A stretch of 64,000 nt of DNA from Tetragonia tetragonoides (taxonomy: Eukaryota > Streptophyta > Magnoliopsida > Caryophyllales > Aizoaceae), in assembly GCA_038025085.1 (NCBI GenBank), contig CM076143.1, positions 35,362,501 through 35,426,500 of the forward strand, read 5' to 3'. The notes under the pieces were generated by a model. It saw only the letters and a program-made list of their open reading frames with translations. It was not told the DNA's origin and did not search any database. The translations under genes were made by a program, and so were the position numbers. Every line of letters begins with the position of its first letter. Positions within the stretch are counted from its first letter, which is position 1. Of this stretch, positions 24,290-34,600 are shown piece after piece.

Positions 24290-24580
24290 CTAAATTGTGT
24301 TTGAACAGTCAGTGTACATTATTTTTGGACAACCAGTGTTCATTATTTTGGGACAGCTGGAGTCCATTATTTTAGGGACAGCCGGTTGGGGCAGCCGGTG
24401 TCTGTCATTTCGGGACAGCCAGTGTCCATTATTGTGGGGATAGCCGGTGTCCATCAATTTTTGGGACAGCCGGTGTCCATCATTTGGGGACAACAAGTGT
24501 CCATTATTTTTGGGGATAGCCAGTATCCATTATTTTGGGACAGCCATTGTTCATTGTCTAGGATAGCCAGTGTCTACAAA
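24290..24580. repeat. Tandem repeat array in X-like 3' region (about 24-30 bp units)
   Basis: About ten or more diverged units of form GGGACAGCCGGTGTCCATTATTTT. The unit contains the imperfect palindrome GACAGCCGGTGTC. Its position just before the LTR side of a Tat 3' region parallels the array of Y, but the unit is unrelated in sequence. Confidence 0.88.
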
Positions 24581-24740
24581 TTCTGTTAAAGCCCAGTGAG
24601 TCTTCTGGCACTGTTTATTAATAGGATAGTTGTGGTCGACAAATTGTGTCAGTCAATGATCACTTGTGTGGTTATATTGTCCTTTGTTTTTTATGTTTCA
24701 TTAAATGATTGCTTAAACTGTTGCATTTAAACTGTTCATA

Positions 24741-25045
24741 TGTTTTAACCATTTTACAGCCGTTATTCTGATCGCATTGTCTCGTCGACCTTTTCGTTTC
24801 TCGTGCAGGGGTGGAATCTCGGCATCCGCCGAGTGGTGCTTAGTCACTATTTGCTTAGAATAAAGCATTTATACTATTCACTCTCACCCGTGTTTTTAAC
24901 CATTTTGCAACTGTCATTTTGATCGCGTTGTCTCGTGGACTTTTTTCGTTTCTCGTGTAGGGACGAAATCTCGGCATCCGCCGAGCGGTGTTTAGTCATT
25001 GTTTACTGAAGCACTCTACCTTGATCATTCTCAAAGTGTTACTAA
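24741..25045. repeat. Direct duplication of about 150 bp
   Basis: Two diverged copies start at 24741 and 24891 (AACCATTTT, then GTCTCGT, then AATCTCGGCATCCGCCGAG). A weaker third version may follow to 25170. The shared CGGCATCCGCCG can form a small hairpin. Confidence 0.8.
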
Positions 25046-25297
25046 CTTTTTCACTTACTCTGAGGACAGTCCCCTGCAAGCATTGAGACCATCCCGAGCG
25101 ATGTTTGTCCTGCTAACCATAACCTTTATTTTTCTTGTGTTCACAGAGATGAAATCTTAGCGCGCTACGAGCAGGTCCTAATTCAGGTTTGACTTCATAT
25201 GCATGCATACTGTACACCCTCACACACCATGTGCACATCAGCATCCTGCATGTTGCCTTCGGAATACTTTGATTGCCACTTTTACTCAAGCTCGATC

Positions 25298-25311
25298 AAA
25301 GTGGGGGCTTC
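25298..25311 (+). other. Polypurine tract of the X-like element
   Basis: AAAGTGGGGGCTTC lies just before TGTAGATGCG, the LTR start. It is nearly the same as the tract of Y. Confidence 0.85.
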
Positions 25312-26605
25312 TGTAGATGCGAAAAAGTGTCTTCAGATTTTTCTACAAAAGCGGATGACGAAAGGATTAATTTATAAACTTGAATGTTATTTTTGCTTTG
25401 ATAGGTAAAATAAGGTCTCAGGTTTTTCCTCGATCACTACTTCATTCCGATCACATTCAAAAGCCCCGTTCAAGAGCTTTCCAAAGACACCTCTCGTGTC
25501 TTTTTCCGACTCCCGGTTGCCAAGTTGCTAACCGGGGGTAAAACCGTCTTTTACCACAGAATGGTAAAACGGTTTTATATTTTCAGAATACTAAAATTCC
25601 TCAGAAAATTAAAAATAGACTGGCAGCTGGCAAGCTGACAGTCGCCAGCGGCGCTGGAATTACAGCCAGCGCCGCCAGTGGCACTGGGAGGAATCCCAGG
25701 GGCCCTAGCGGTGCTCGCTGGGTCTCCAGGTCCGTCTTTTTTTAAGCCCAAATCCCAAATTTCGGCTATCCCTTCACCCGTCGAACCCTATTTCCTTCCC
25801 TATAAATATGACCCTTGACCCTCAGTTCAAAACACATCGTCTATAGTTGACAACCTCTATTCTCAGGAGTATTAACACTGAGCTTCCCCCTCTTTCTTCC
25901 AAATTTGAGATCTTGTCTTTACTATTCATTTGCTAAATAGCCTACAGTTCAGGTACTAACTCCTTAGGGCTTAAATTAAATTAATTGCCTAACTGTTTAT
26001 TTTCTAGTAGTCAAAATGTAGATATCACGCTAATCATGTATTTTATTGCTTACTAAATATCGCCTTTCAATTTCAAGCATGTCTAGTCGTTGTAATCCTC
26101 AACTTGCAATCAAATGCATGTCTAAATAAGGGTCATTAATAAATGTTGTGATGCTTGTGATAAATCAATTAATAGTCTAAGTCTAGGTTGTTAATCCGGT
26201 TTGTGTGGGAATCATGTCTTTAAATCATTAAGCAAACTTGAGTTAGTAGAGGGCATCATAAACGGGCGAGTTGGGTGCCTAACACCTTCCCACCTCGTAC
26301 ATTCGCCAACGAACCTTTATTCTTGGGTACTCATATGTTCTATATGAGCGGGAGCCTTTCTAAAAACATGATCAGTTCACTTATCGCGCTATTGGGTTGT
26401 CCCTTCGGTTTTGTCCCTTTGGTTTGTCCCTTCGATAAAACGCCGATAGCAGATTTGTGACCTCTTTCATGGTTTTTATTCAATTCAAGTCTTTACAAAA
26501 GCTTTTCTAACTCGATGGTCCCTTGTACTTATCTAAACTCCCAACTTACAAATTTTCTATAAGGACGCACTCCGTGGAGCGATGGAAAAATCCAGGGTCC
26601 TTACA
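25312..26605 (+). repeat. 3' LTR of the X-like element
   Basis: It starts TGTAGATGCG and ends GGTCCTTACA (1294 bp). Past 26605 the Z integrase frame continues on the minus strand, which fixes the right end. Inside it has a GGGCGAGTTGGGTGCCTAAC block shared with the Y LTRs. The following AATTT (26606-26610) is the expected right target duplication; its partner is not in the window. Confidence 0.82.
25625..25809 (+). promoter_or_regulatory. Promoter of X-like LTR: palindrome cluster and TATA box
   Basis: A cluster at 25625-25735 includes the near-perfect palindrome CCAGCGGCGCTGG and its neighbour CCAGCGCCGCCAG. TATAAATA lies at 25801-25808. The order is the same as in Y but the palindromes differ in sequence. 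Confidence 0.6.
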
Positions 26606-28220
26606 AATTTGTCGGGGCAATCGTAGTAATTTTCGGACATCCTCTCGATTATTTTCTTAATGTTCTTATTAGCTGCTTCTACCGCGCCGTTTGTTTGCGG
26701 CTTGTAGGGAGATGACTTCCGATGTTCGATCTTGAACTGATCTAGGAGTTCAATCACTTCTTTCATAGAATGCGACCTATTATCGCTAATGATTTCTTGG
26801 GGAACCCCATATCTGGGTATTATATTGTTCTTGATGAACTTGACCACATGCTTTGCTTTGCGTTTTGTGTAGGATTGCGCTTTGACCCATTTAGTAAAGT
26901 AGTCAATAGCAACTAGAATGTATTCATGACCCCCTTTACCCGTTGGGGTTATCTTGCCAATGATATCTATTCCCCAAGCCGAGAAAGGCTAAGGCGAGGT
27001 GAAAGTATATAGTGGGCTTGGCGGCAGGAGTTGTACATTTGCGTGTGTCTGGCAGTGTACGCATCTTTTGACGAATTCACAACAGTCTTTCTCCATCGTG
27101 GTCCAATAATAGCGAAGCCTAATTATCTTCCTAGATAACATCATACCGTTCATGTGCAGGCCACAGACTCCTCCATGTATGTCTCTTAATACTTTATGGG
27201 CCATTTTGGTGCCTAAGCACAAGAAATTAATCCCGTTTCGGGTTTTCTTGTACATTTGATCTTATATCTCAATAAATTGGGTTGCGAGCCTCCTAAGTGC
27301 CTTTTGGGCTCTAGGGCTAGAATCAGGAGGGTAAATTTGATGTACGAGTAGGTTCCTTATGTCAGTGTACCATTCATCTTCTTCATCATGGAGTACCTCC
27401 AAAGCATCGCAGTATAAAGGTTCGGACCTTCTTTTCACGCAAATGGGCATCATTCGAATGGAATCAGGTATGTTGATCATGCTTGCCAGTTTAGCCAATG
27501 CATCTGCGAATTGGTTATCTTCTCGTGGAAGGTATGTGAAATGTATTCGGTTGAAGTACACCACGATTTTGTCTAAGTATTCTTGGTAGAGTGCCAAAGA
27601 TTCACTTTTGACTTTCCATACTTTGGAAATTTGGTTAATTATGAGGGATGAGTCACCATAGACTCGTAGTGTTTTGATGCCAAGGCTTATGGCGGATTGT
27701 AGTCCTATTATGCAAGCTTCATATTCTGCGCCATTATTGGTGACCTCGTGATCCAACTTGACTGAAATAGGTGTATGTGCACTGTCAGGAGACACTAGTA
27801 GCACTCCTACCCCAAAGCTTTTTTTGGTTAGATGCCCCGTCGAAATATAGTTGCCAGGTCTCGGTGTCTAGAGTCATAACCCCTTCGTCTGAAAAAGGAT
27901 ATTCTTCCTTGCGATCGGGTTCGTCTATAGCTTGATCAGATAGGTATTCCGAGATAGCATGTCCTTTAATTGCTTTTTGGTGTTCAAATCTGAGGTCAAA
28001 CTCAGATAGAAGGACAGTCCATCTTGCTATTCTACCATTCAGGATGGGCTTTTCAAATATATATTTCAGAGGATTTTCTCTTGATCCTATGTGGATCGTG
28101 TGTTAGAGCATGTAATGTCGTAGTTTCTTGGTCGTGGCGACCAAGGCTAGGCATGTCTTTTCCAAAGGGGAGTAGTGGGTTTCGTATTTTAGGAACTTGT
28201 TTATTTCATGGGCTAGCCAT
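26606..28220 (-). pseudogene. Z integrase, archaeal-type RNase H and RNase H end
   Basis: Read leftward from 28220: end of RNase H, the second RNase H (LYFDGAS near 27850, then TNNGAEYEA), the integrase zinc-binding region (26989-27255) and the integrase core (to 26606). In the core, the second catalytic Asp (SDNRS) and Glu (AVEAANK) are visible. Frames change near 27835, 27260 and 26850. The frame stops matching after CPDKF at 26606, where the LTR of the X-like element starts. The first bases (28218-28220) are the CAT target duplication of the CACTA element. Confidence 0.88.
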
Positions 28221-28252
28221 CACTAGTACAGAATAGCCCATACTACGGCGCC

Positions 28253-28405
28253 TAAACTACCGCGGTTGTGATAATAACCGCAGGAATTTATCAATTCGTG
28301 GCAGTTTCGTAAATAATTATAAAGAAATGAGATACAAACTACCGCGGGTAAGATAAAAACCGCGGTAGTATATACAAACTATCGCGGGTATGGTGAAACC
28401 CGCAG
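28253..28405. repeat. Left subterminal repeats of the CACTA element
   Basis: Several direct and inverted copies of ACTACCGCGG and CCGCGGTAGT, plus the variants ATCGCGGG and CCCGCAGTAG. Such motifs are typical transposase-binding sites of CACTA elements. Confidence 0.85.
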
Positions 28406-28540
28406 TAGTATATATCGCTTATTTCGCATTTTCTTTTTCCAAACCCTAACAATTCTCTCTCACCATAACTCAGAATTGTCGACCCACCTTCATTTTTCTT
28501 TCTCTACCTTCGTCACCACGCACCACCACCTTCTCCACCA

Positions 28541-28620
28541 CACCACTGCTACCATCGGTCCACCACTGCTACCACCGGTCCACCACTGCTACCACCGGTC
28601 CACCACTTCTACCCACCGTC
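28541..28620. repeat. Short tandem repeat, about 4 units of 20 bp
   Basis: Units of form CCACCACTGCTACCACCGGT repeat in tandem inside the leader-like sequence; the fourth is diverged. Confidence 0.85.
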
Positions 28621-29710
28621 TTCCTCACTAAGTCACCGTCATTCTCTCTCTAAAATCTATTTCAATCTCGCCATCTTCATCCCAAACTTCTTGTTTTGCG
28701 AGTTTTGCCAGGTCGAGGGTTTTGGGTGAAATTAATTTGGGCGTTTTGGTTCTAGGTCAAAATTCTGGGCTCTTGGAGTTGGGTTCACCTAATTTCAAGT
28801 AATTTCGCCGAACCCTAACTCCTGAGCAAAGGGTTGGTTCAAAATTTTCTTGGTAACTTGAAGAACTCAGTTTGGGACAAGTTGACTCAATTCTAATTCT
28901 GGGTTCATTGTGGTCGAAGATCTTGAGGTAAATTTTTGGTATTTCTCTTATGGGATTTGATTTTTGTGTTGTGGAGGGAGATCTAATATTGCACACCAAG
29001 TGTTTGATAATTGTTCTGTGAGGAATGAAGTTGAGATTAATGCTTTATCTGCCATTGGTGATGTTATGTTTCGTTAATTGATGTGGGAAATTGACAAATT
29101 TAATCATGACATTCTACAATCATCAAACTTAATAGAGCTTTTGATTCTGACGATTGTCACATTGGGTAGTTGCAATTTGTAAAATCGTAAGCAAGAGGCA
29201 CAAGTGCATAACACATACTTCAACTTACCAATCATGAAAAGAGGCATGAAAAATAAGAAAATAATCAATCTTTAAAAAAGAAAAGTGTTTAATAACCAAG
29301 GTATACAAAGTAGAACTGTGACAGTAATCTGTTTTTTTATTATCTTGTGACAGTAATCTGTTAGAACTTGAACATTAGTATTTGTGGGCCTTGTGGCATT
29401 TTGCAAAAGGCTGAAATGTTGCATTACTCTGTTTGTGGTTATATCTTGTATTGGACTGCCAATTCCCAAGTGATATGAGGCTTATGAGCTAGGGAAAAAG
29501 ATTTCTAACTTTTTTTCAAATATGTAGCATGATTGTGTGAACTGTAATCATTAATCGGCCTTTTATTTGACGTTGACTTCAATAAACCTGGCATGCTATA
29601 GGATCTTCATGACGATACTTACTAGTGTCTTTATGGGCTAACTCGTTATCCTACCCAAGTGTTGACACATTCGGGTTTCTTGGGTCTGCGTGATTCTGAA
29701 ACTAAAAATG

Positions 29711-29958
29711 TATGTAAGAGCAAAATGTGCATGTCTTAGGCTAGTTTATTCCATGTTCCTTTAAGTCTCTGCCATATAATATGTCTTGCTTCCAATCTTC
29801 ATTTCCTTGCTTTGAACTTGAAGCTACTAGATAGTTATGTAAGAGCAAAATGTGCATGTCTTAGACCAGTGTATTCCACATCCCTGTAAGTCTCTGCCAT
29901 ATAATATGTACTGCTTCATTTCCTTGCTTTTTGAACTTGAAGCTACTAGATAGTTATG
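29711..29958. repeat. Tandem duplication of about 125 bp
   Basis: Copies start TATGTAAGAGCAAAATGTGC at 29711 and 29836 and end TACTAGATAGTTATG. They differ by a few substitutions and small gaps. Confidence 0.9.
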
Positions 29959-31442
29959 ACATTTCACTTCTCGTAATGCTAATAGATTTGGTAAACTCTT
30001 CTTCTACTAATGCTATGACTTTTCACCGCCTTTTCCACCACATCACTACTACCCTATGTTCGCATTTCGGAGTTTTAGTTTTTTCAGATTTGTGCTCAGA
30101 AAATTTGTGCACACTTGTTGTCCTTGCTTGCTTAACTGTTGTTTGCCGCCTTACTGTTTGGTGTTGCTGCTGCATGCATGTTGTTGCTTAGTTTTGGTAC
30201 TGCATGCCTGTTGTTGCAAGCATTTATTTATTTATTTTTTTTTTTGTCGTCCTGTCTTCTGTTGGTAACTTTCAGTAGATATTGTAAAGGCCCCTCTAAG
30301 ATATCAGAGTATTTGGAGCCATGTTAGAAAAGAGGGCCTGCATTTTATGCTTTGTTGTACTGTGGAGTCTTCTGTTCAGACTGTTAGTCTTAGTGCTCGC
30401 TGTCTGTAGACTGTAAATACTGTCTGGTACTGGAGTTGGTTTGACGCTGCTTCTGTATATGTGACTTGTTGCTGTTACTTGTGATGCTGCTACTGCATTC
30501 TGGTTGGCTGTATTTGCTGCATTCTGATGTTGATTTAGTAGTAGTTGCCTTCTGTTTGTTGAATTATATTGGTTGTTATGTTTCTGGTTGTAGTGCACAT
30601 GTTGTCAAGGGTTTAATTTTGATATCTGTGATGTCTCAGGGGTTTGTGTTGCTCCTTTTATACTGATATACATGATTGAGGAGGGGTCTTCACAATCTAC
30701 TTATTAGGTGATTCAGATCCATACTATGATGCAGGTTGGGCAGTGATGCTATACACAGATCTCTTTGGAGAACAAAACTGGTGGTTTCATGTTCCTGCAC
30801 TTCTGATCAGCACTCAGGGAGCTGCTGCAAAGTATTCAGGTCTTTTTAGGTGCAGTTGTGCAAGGTTTCCATTCCTTCCATAGCTGCAATAGACTTTAGT
30901 GGTTGTTGTGTGGTCTGTTGGCTTTGTGAGCTATCTTTGTTTAATGTTTTCATGTGTAAACTTGCATTTGTAATTAGATTTTGAAACTTGAGGACAAAAC
31001 TATTTCTCTCATTGTTATGAATACAATCTGTAAAGTTGTTTTAGGGTGATACCGTGTATGTGTCATGGTCTGTTTATATCATATATTGTGTCCACAGAAT
31101 CATAGTTTGCCATTCTTGTGCAAATAAAATGGATGTAGCTGCTGATGCTTTATTAGATGACAATGCTGTTTCGTTGCTTATTCATATATTTGTTGTAAGT
31201 GCTCACTGGATCCGCAGGCATGTAGTTATTTGCTGCTGACTCTTAGGCATGTAGTCATTTGTCTAATTCATTTGCATAAGTACATGCAATTTTTCCTGTC
31301 ATAAAACAGAAAGCATGCTTCATTGCTTCATGTTCCGTGCTGAGCTAAATCATGATAGCTTTTGGGGTTCTAATTATGGGGTTGGGTGTTATTATCTGAT
31401 GGTATTTTCTTTTGAATTTTCCTTACAGTAAGGCTTATGGTA

Positions 31443-31470
31443 GGCCGCCCTATTGTATAGGGCGGGTTAT
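31443..31470 (+). repeat. Left terminal inverted repeat with hairpin
   Basis: CCGCCCTA and TAGGGCGG (8-bp arms, 5-bp loop) lie at 31445-31465. The stretch is at once a hairpin and the partner of the right end. Confidence 0.6.
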
Positions 31471-31595
31471 ATTACCGCACGCGCACACGCATTGCTTAAA
31501 ATAAAAATAAAACAAAAACAAAAACAACGGTTCGCACTCTCTCAAACACACACTCTCTCTCTTTTGTTCTCAAACTGCTCTCCCTCTCATCATCG

Positions 31596-31634
<39 letters not shown>

Positions 31635-31681
31635 AAGCTAAAACACAAAAAAAACAGAAAATCTATCGCACATTGTGGATT

Positions 31682-34600
31682 ATGCCGTCCAAACGAGCCG
31701 CAAAAAAACGAAAAGGTATTTTTATGACCTAATTTTTGAATTTCATGACTTCATTGATTTACAATTTGGTATCTGAATCTTACGCTTCTATGTCTAATTT
31801 TTTCAAAGAGAGTTATAATGTTTTAATTTCTATTGTTATCTATAGAATTGGTTGTATTTGTAATTCTACTGTCATGTATTTCAGATGAAGAATTAGTTGA
31901 AGAACCAAAAAGCACTCCAAAAAAATGACCAATTAGTAAGTAAAATAAGTTGTTTCACCGTCATGCATGTCTGTCTGTAGTTCTGCTAATGTTAGTATGA
32001 AATTTCTGTAAACATTCTGTTGTTAATTCCAAATGTGATGATAGTATTTGCTCATTTAGTTGTTGTTATTTGTGATTGGTGTCTCTATTTGTACTTCTAG
32101 TACTATTTAATTTGAAATGATTTAGTGTTAGCATTTTGTGTTCTGGTGTCATTGTATTTCAATGTGGTGCTAGTATTTGTACTTACCATAGGTGGCAGTT
32201 TGTCTAAGTATTTTATTGAAATGACCTAAATAATTTCTAAAAAGTGGCCTAGTTTCAGTATTAGTACTTCTGGTGTCAGTATCTTGGAATGTGGTGATAG
32301 TATTTTGTTATGTAAACTGTTCTCTATATTTGCTCATTTAGTTGTTATTTGTGATTGGTATTTGTATTTGTACTTCTAGTACTATTTAATTTGAATCTGG
32401 TAGCATGTTTTGCTATGTCTGTTGTGGTGTCACTTGAAAATGTTTCTAAAATAGAAATGATCCAGTGTTAGCATTTTGTGTTCTGGTGTCATTATATTTC
32501 AATGTGGTGCTAGTATTTGTACTTACTATAGGTGACAGTTTGTCTAAGTATTTTATTTAAATGACCTAAATAATTTCTAAAAAGTGGCCTAGTATCAGTA
32601 TTAGTACTTCTGGTGTCAGTATCTTCGAATGTGGTGATAGTATTTTGTTATGTAAACTGTTCTGTATATTTGCTCATTTAGTTGTTGTTATTTGTGATTG
32701 GTGTCTGTATTTGTACTTCTAGTACTACTTAATTTGAATCTGGTAGCATGTTTTGCTATGTCTGTTGTGGTGTCACTTGAAAATGTTTCTAAAAATAGAA
32801 ATGATCCATTGTTAGCATTTTGTGTTCTGGTGTCATTATATATCGATGTGGTGCTAGCATTTGTATTTACTATAGGTGACAGTTTGTCTAAGTATTTTAT
32901 TGAAATGACCTAAATAATTTCTAAAAAGTGGTCTAGTATCAGTATTAGTACTTCTGGTGTCAGTATCTTGGAATGTGGTGATAGTATTTTGTTATGTAAA
33001 TTGTCAGTATATTTGGTCAATTAGTTGTTGTTATTTGTGATTGGTGTCTGTATTTGTACTTCTAGTACTAATGTTTTGCTATGTCTATTGTGGTGTCAGT
33101 AAAAATAAAACACCCAGCAAAGAAGGCAGAGCCTACAACAGTACCTCTTTCAAAGGAAACAAAAAAGGTAGCACTGATACTTGTTTTGAAGCCATCTGTT
33201 TTGGCATCTACTAAGAAACCAATAGTTGTTTCAAAGCCAAAGAAAGAAGTGCCTGCATCAAAAAAGGCAGCTCCACAAAATAAATCAGTTGTTGTAGCTG
33301 CAGAAAAGAAAGTAGCTAATCTGGCAAAAGCACAACCTCTTGCTACAAAATCTGAAACAAAGAAACAACCAAAGACATTCGCAAAAAGAAAAGCAGAGAG
33401 TGAAGATGAAGATTATGAAAGTGAGGAGAATGAGGAGGATGAGGAGGATGATAAGAAGAAAAAAAAGAAAGGCATGAGAACTCAGTGTAGGCCTAACAGG
33501 CTTATATCTGTGATAAAATTGTTGAGTATGGAACAGATTCAATCTGTCAGAGAAATTGGGTTTGCAGGTCTGTTATCAATGAAAACAGAGATAATTCCAC
33601 TAAAAATGATGCATTGGTTATTGGAAAGATTCAACCCTGACACCAAGGTGTTCAAGGTGAATGAGACAATAAAGTTTGCCATCACGCCCTATGATGTCCA
33701 TGACATGTTTCTACTGCCCAGAAATGAAGGTTGCGACATCGAAGATTTTAAAAGTGAAGTGAAAATAGTACCGGAAGAACTCACTTGGCTGCAAGAATCC
33801 AACCTGGTACACAAATGGATGTGAGTGTAATCCCAGCAATTTTGTTGGACCACTTGCCCAATGGTGGGCCAATATTTAAGAGATTATTTGTTCTCCTGGC
33901 ACTCAACTCATTCTTGATGCCTTCAGCTAACCGAAAGGTGATTTCTCCACTCTTCCATATCTGATGGATGAAGAAAAGATTCAACACTGGGATTGGTTGG
34001 AGCTGTACTTAACAGACTTTGCAACTCTGTAAGAAAGTACAAAACAACATCAGTAAAGGAGTAAAGGAGATAAGTGGTTGTGTAGCTATTCTGCAACTGG
34101 CTTACTTTCACAGACACATGTGGCTAGGAGAACCACAACCCACAGCTTTGCCGCTTATCCAGCATTGGGAGGGTAAAAAAATGAAGAAGAGAGTCAAGGA
34201 TGAGAAAAAGGCTAGAGGACAATTGGGAGACGGACAATGGGACTTGGCTTCCTTCCCTGTCTCACGACCACAGAGACATATACAACAGCCACAACAACAA
34301 CAACACAGAGATGACATGCCTAAAAAGGGATCAGAAGCATCGAAAAAAAGAGTGGCGACTAACACTAAGGATGAGGCATCAAACACAACAAAAAGTATGG
34401 ACTCGTCAAGGGTAATCACCTACATTCTGCCCAAGGACGCAAAGACTGATAAAGAAATTGAACAAGAAGCTGAAGATGTAAGTAGTGATATTTGCTGTAC
34501 ATTTCATGTCACCTACAACTTCTGGTACAATTATTTTCACTTCTGGTGACACTGTTTTCACTTCTGGTGTTAGATTTCGTATGTCTAGTGTCGGTGCATG

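Larger units (their letters stand above)
19815..26605 (+). mobile_element. 3' part of a Tat element (X-like): antisense gene, repeats, polypurine tract, LTR
   Basis: The order T-rich spacer, antisense PMD gene C, tandem repeats, polypurine tract and LTR matches the last third of Y, but the sequence is diverged, so this is another family. It ends at 26605 inside the integrase frame of Z, so the element was inserted into Z. Its 5' side is cut at 19815 by the inverted LTR. The pol fragment at 1-1118 could be its missing 5' part. Confidence 0.75.
28406..31442. other. CACTA left interior: gene-leader-like, no protein found
   Basis: It begins like a plant 5' untranslated exon (AAACCCTAA, CT-rich, Pro/His-type CCACCACC repeats) and has a plausible donor GTAAAT near 28928. 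The rest, to 31442, is T-rich and has only short frames. It could be a captured gene leader or a decayed transposase gene. I found no recognisable protein. Confidence 0.45.

Noticed and set aside
28406..31442. A possible host gene at the left of the CACTA interior
   Set aside because: It has a leader-like start, but no reading frame longer than about 86 codons and no recognisable protein.
33285..33542. A minus-strand frame rich in Leu and Ile
   Set aside because: It is the reverse of the Lys/Glu-rich exon 3 of the Ulp1-like gene.
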